Shown in pieces: positions 60,703-64,000 of a stretch of DNA of 64,000 nucleotides. The position numbers and the translations under genes are program-made. This DNA is from Amaranthus tricolor (lineage: Eukaryota > Streptophyta > Magnoliopsida > Caryophyllales > Amaranthaceae): contig NC_080049.1 in NCBI RefSeq assembly GCF_026212465.1, positions 36,186,885-36,250,884 on the forward strand, in the 5' to 3' direction. Numbering within the stretch: position 1 is the first letter of the stretch; each line of letters starts with the position of its first letter. The notes beneath the pieces are model-generated. The model searched no databases. It was not told where the DNA came from and saw only the letters and a program-made list of their open reading frames with translations.

Positions 60703-60946
60703 TAAGTGTTGTGGATTTATTTTATTTAATTATCACAACTTATGAGTTCATGACTTTTCGTTTATGTTAAAAGGGAAAAAAAATTGATTTATATATATAT
60801 ATATATATATATTGAGTTGTGTAAGAGTTAAGAGTTTTGGTTGGTTCACTATTGAGATTCAATTAGTAGTAGTGATTGTGGGTTTGTATATATTGTGGTT
60901 TAGTCGTGTAATTATAAGAATGAGATTAAAGAGATTTAATGATTTA

Positions 60947-60948
<2 letters not shown>

Positions 60949-61031
<83 letters not shown>
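60949..61031. repeat. (AT)n microsatellite
   Basis: About 80 bp of uninterrupted AT; a shorter AT run lies at 60791-60812. Confidence 0.95.
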
Positions 61032-61036
<5 letters not shown>

Positions 61037-61975
61037 AAAAACGGGACAGCAGCTACTGTCTCAACAGTCGCGCCCCGATCCGAGATGTCGAGTGTGTTTT
61101 GTAGTTGTTTTACTTATCCGTTGTATTCAAAACTTGTTAAAAGCTAAAATTAATTAGAAATGGTAAATGGATGTTAGAAATTATGAAATTTATTACCCAA
61201 GGTAAATTGATGCCTTCTGGGCGCAGTGGTGAAGTCGGATTTTTCGTTTGAATTTTCTAAACTGTCCGAAATGGCCGTTTGAGTTACTGGTTAGATTTTA
61301 AATTTTGGAAATTTTGGAATTTGGGTGAAGTCATTTAAAATTATAAAGTTTTAGTAGTGCCTTAATGGTATGGAGTGGATTAAATGTGTAAACACGTTCT
61401 AATATGTGAATTTTGTATATGTTGTGTTTAGGACCTCGATTCATAAGAGGTTGAGATTCAAATCGCGAAGCGCTTGAGTTGCTTTAATCGTGCTACTAAG
61501 GTACACGTTTAGACCATACAATTGTAATCGGTTATGTAAAGTAATGTTGTACTCATTCTATATTGTGATGTGGTTTATCACGTAAGATTTAGAACCCCAA
61601 AATAATTTGTAAAGAGTTTTAAATTGGAATTTGAGGATGGTTGTGTAGTTACCCAAATGGGGCTATTTAATTGGAATTGGAATATCATTGTTATTGTTCC
61701 CATGGCAATTTGGATCATTACGGTCACCATGAGAGTATGCATACTTTTGCTTTTGATGACCCGAACAGGACGAGCAACATCTTAGGTCGGAGGTTGTCAT
61801 GGGATTAGCTCTCCCTTGTGTATTCCTCCAAAATTTTGAGAATACTCTGTCGACTTGAACTGGACGGGCAACGACATGAGTTGGGGTTTGGAAAGTCAAA
61901 CGTGACATTTAACTAATAGAGCCTAATATTGGTGCAAGGAGGTTGCCTAAGATCTTTTCCCGTCTCCGAATAAAT

Positions 61976-61992
61976 TATTATTATCATTATTA

Positions 61993-62052
<60 letters not shown>
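61976..62052. repeat. (TTA)n microsatellite
   Basis: TTATCATTATTATCATT followed by about 20 pure TTA units. Confidence 0.95.
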
Positions 62053-62054
<2 letters not shown>

Positions 62055-62833
62055 CCATTCACAAGGTTTCTCAAGGATTAAATTATAAATCAAAAAAGTG
62101 TATGAACTTGGTTCAGACCGATTAATAGTGGCGAACCTAATATTGGTGCAACGGGTGCAATATTATCACTATTCTAAAATAAAAAAATTTCCGAGACATG
62201 AGTTTTATATTAATGTAATTTGAGTATATATATATATAGGATAATCATAGTCTAAAAAAATGCATGTTAAAAACTAATTCAGTAGATAAAAATAATAATT
62301 GAATTTAGTACTTTGGTGGTAAAAAGCAATAATTTTTGCCTTCTGATGTATGGACTTGCATTTTATCTCTAATTTAGATTTTTTTAGTTAGTCAAAATTA
62401 CTTTAATAAAGTATATATGAAATATATATAAATATTTTAACGATTAATTTAAATTTTAAATTGACATGAATGTTGACATGATTTAAAAACCCATATTACA
62501 TATTTGAATCACAAGTAATCCTATTTAGAGTAAATTGTTTAGCAACATGTAAGAACAAATGAACATTGTAGCTTGTTTTTAAAAGGATTGATTTTTTTCC
62601 TATTAAATTTAATATCTTAATAAGAAATTCTTGATTCTTTTGGAAAATAAAGAAATATGTATTGATTTGTAGAAGGTACAAGGAGAATTCTATTGTCACT
62701 ATTAGGAGCCCAATCCGTTTAGGCTGAGTAGGGCCTGAAAGCTGTCCGCAAAACCTCATCCGACATTCTTTACCGGGCCCACAAGCCTATTTCCGCACAT
62801 GGCTTTGTTTTTGTAGCAATAACTTGTACTCGT
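62053..62833. other. Intergenic DNA
   Basis: CCTAATATTGGTGCAA occurs at about 61921 and again at 62137, a short direct repeat. No gene found. Confidence 0.35.
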
Positions 62834-63771
62834 CTTGAGATTAGGAATAGTTATGGGTTCAGGATTCTATTAGACTTATTTCGAACTTGTCTTTTTTTTA
62901 AGAGTCTGAATCTTATTTTTTGAGACTCATTGAACGGATTTGAATCTAAAAAATAATTTAAGGGTTCGTGTCCGGGTCCTAAGGGTTAGATTTGGACGCA
63001 GACCCGGACCCGACCTCTAGATCCAGATTCTAGATCCGCCCCTCATATCTGAATTCGAACCCTATAAAAATTAAATATCCTGAATCAAACCCACAGCCCA
63101 CTTCACTTCATATATACTCCACACTGCCGCAGCCACTCGGAGTGTTACTGTAATTCCATGTTACTGTAATTGCTATGTTGTTAACTAGCTAAAAACATCT
63201 ATGTTGATGATTTAGCAAAGATCACTAAATACAAACCAACTAAAGAATATTAGCGACTTACTCCATATTCTGTTCACAGACACCACATTCTGATTTATTC
63301 TTTAAATCTGTGTTGCTTGGTTGTTGTTAATTTATTCTTCAAAACTGATATATTTTTTCTTTATTGGAATATAAACTATGTATCTCTTTTATATTTGGTT
63401 TTTAATTATGCATTTGGACAAGTATTTTTAGTAATTACTTTGTATTTGAATTTCATGGACTCGAATTAGTATTTGTAATAGAGCTTAAGTGTATATGTCT
63501 GACGCTATGTGACTATGGATGTTAAATTAGAATTAAATATATGTCTTACAAAAATACTAAAAGACTTACCAAAGGTTCAATTTTGACAAATCCAATAGAC
63601 TTTTTTAAAGACCCATTAAGGATCATAGATCCATTAAATCCAGAGAATCTGAATCTGGGTCTGAAAATTTTAGACCCTTAGAGTCCGAATCCGAATCTGA
63701 ATCTGTAAAAAATAAAAGGGTCCGGATCCAAATCTAATTAGACCCGCCTCATGACCATCCCTAGTTGAGAT
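62834..63771. mobile_element. Non-autonomous hAT-like element, 922 bp
   Basis: The element 62842-63763 starts TAGGAATAGTTATGGG; its inverted right end is TAGGGATGGTCATGAGG. The flanks CTTGAGAT (62834-62841) and GTTGAGAT (63764-63771) match in 7 of 8 bases. GACCCGGACCCG / GAATCTGAATC motifs fill both subterminal zones. There is no transposase; the centre has a leader-like CCACACTGCCGCAGCCACTC. Confidence 0.8.
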
Positions 63772-64000
63772 GATGATTTAAATAACATATCATATACTGC
63801 CTTTGATTCAAATAGTCGTTATACTTCAATTGTAATTATTATTTTTTTATTGCATTCACACTTTAACCTAAAAGTCTTTTGTGTAAGTGAACGTGTTAGA
63901 GCATATAACATATTTTAGAGCCATAATCATTAACTTAAGCTTTTGGTGAGTTGGTTTCTTAATACTACCATAAAGTTCTAGCCTTTTAGGCTTAATTTTC

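Larger units (their letters stand above)
58123..61930 (+). mobile_element. LTR-like sequence starting TGTAACACCCCG (right end unresolved)
   Basis: TGTAACACCCCGTT is a typical start of long Ty3 LTRs. The following DNA, once the MULE at 58178-59469 is removed, continues with CGCGTAACAAG..., a leader-like part near 59800, the hairpin array, and distal phrases (GGACCTCGATTCATAAGAGG, CGCGAAGCGCTTGAGTTGC) of the type seen near ends of such LTRs. No matching right terminus or TSD (CATAC expected) was found. Confidence 0.42.

Noticed and set aside
60812..61033. Frame ending in an Ile-Tyr repeat
   Set aside because: Translation of the (AT)n microsatellite.
61440..61475. GATTCAAATCGCGAAGC as a tRNA T-arm
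   Set aside because: No acceptor stem, anticodon arm or D-arm could be arranged around it.
61943..62125. Frame with a long Tyr run
   Set aside because: Translation of the (TTA)n microsatellite.

Overview
The window is nuclear DNA of a flowering plant, almost certainly a eudicot. It is AT-rich, its genes have GT-AG introns, and it is crowded with plant transposable elements (Stowaway-type MITEs, MULEs, hAT elements, LINEs, a chromovirus-type Ty3 retrotransposon). The MITE and SINE types remind me of Caryophyllales/Amaranthaceae genomes, but that placement is an inference. I see no rRNA, tRNA, CRISPR or prokaryotic feature.

Five host genes can be supported. (1) A two-exon GH17 beta-1,3-glucanase lies on the minus strand (2968-5016). 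(2) An intronless, Asn/His-rich, single-membrane-segment protein lies on the plus strand (13236-13916). (3) An eight-exon bHLH90-like transcription factor lies on the plus strand (20195-23223); I rebuilt it exon by exon. (4) An intronless DUF1645 protein lies on the plus strand (30759-31520), with a G-box upstream. (5) An AMSH2-like JAMM deubiquitinase lies on the minus strand (seven coding exons, 39192-43370). Its probable 5' leader is about 8.5 kb upstream (near 51.85-52.2 kb), and a 5.3-kb Ty3 element sits in the intervening leader intron.

The rest is mostly mobile DNA, much of it nested. Several elements could be delimited to the base from target-site duplications (TSDs): two ~520-bp foldback elements with 9-bp TSDs (1441-1960, 2046-2561); a truncated LINE (9678-10476); a ~500-bp TIR element (17417-17914); a 3.4-kb MULE carrying a broken plant-mobile-domain gene and a MULE transposase remnant (34136-37531); the chromovirus (44027-49324, TSD GTTGC); a 927-bp hAT element (54797-55723) inside a LINE (about 54.09-58.12 kb); a Pack-MULE carrying an ankyrin-gene fragment (58178-59469) inside an LTR-like sequence; and a 922-bp hAT element (62842-63763).

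The least ordinary signals are these. A ~78-bp tandem array (60034-60702) has units that each fold into a hairpin whose arms co-vary. The MULE-type foldback elements are built around short or long palindromes that differ in sequence but share a layout. The PMD/MULE element has two truncated genes joined tail to tail. The Pack-MULE carries the ankyrin fragment. The genes do not form a pathway or cluster with one another; they look like ordinary dispersed plant genes separated by repeats.
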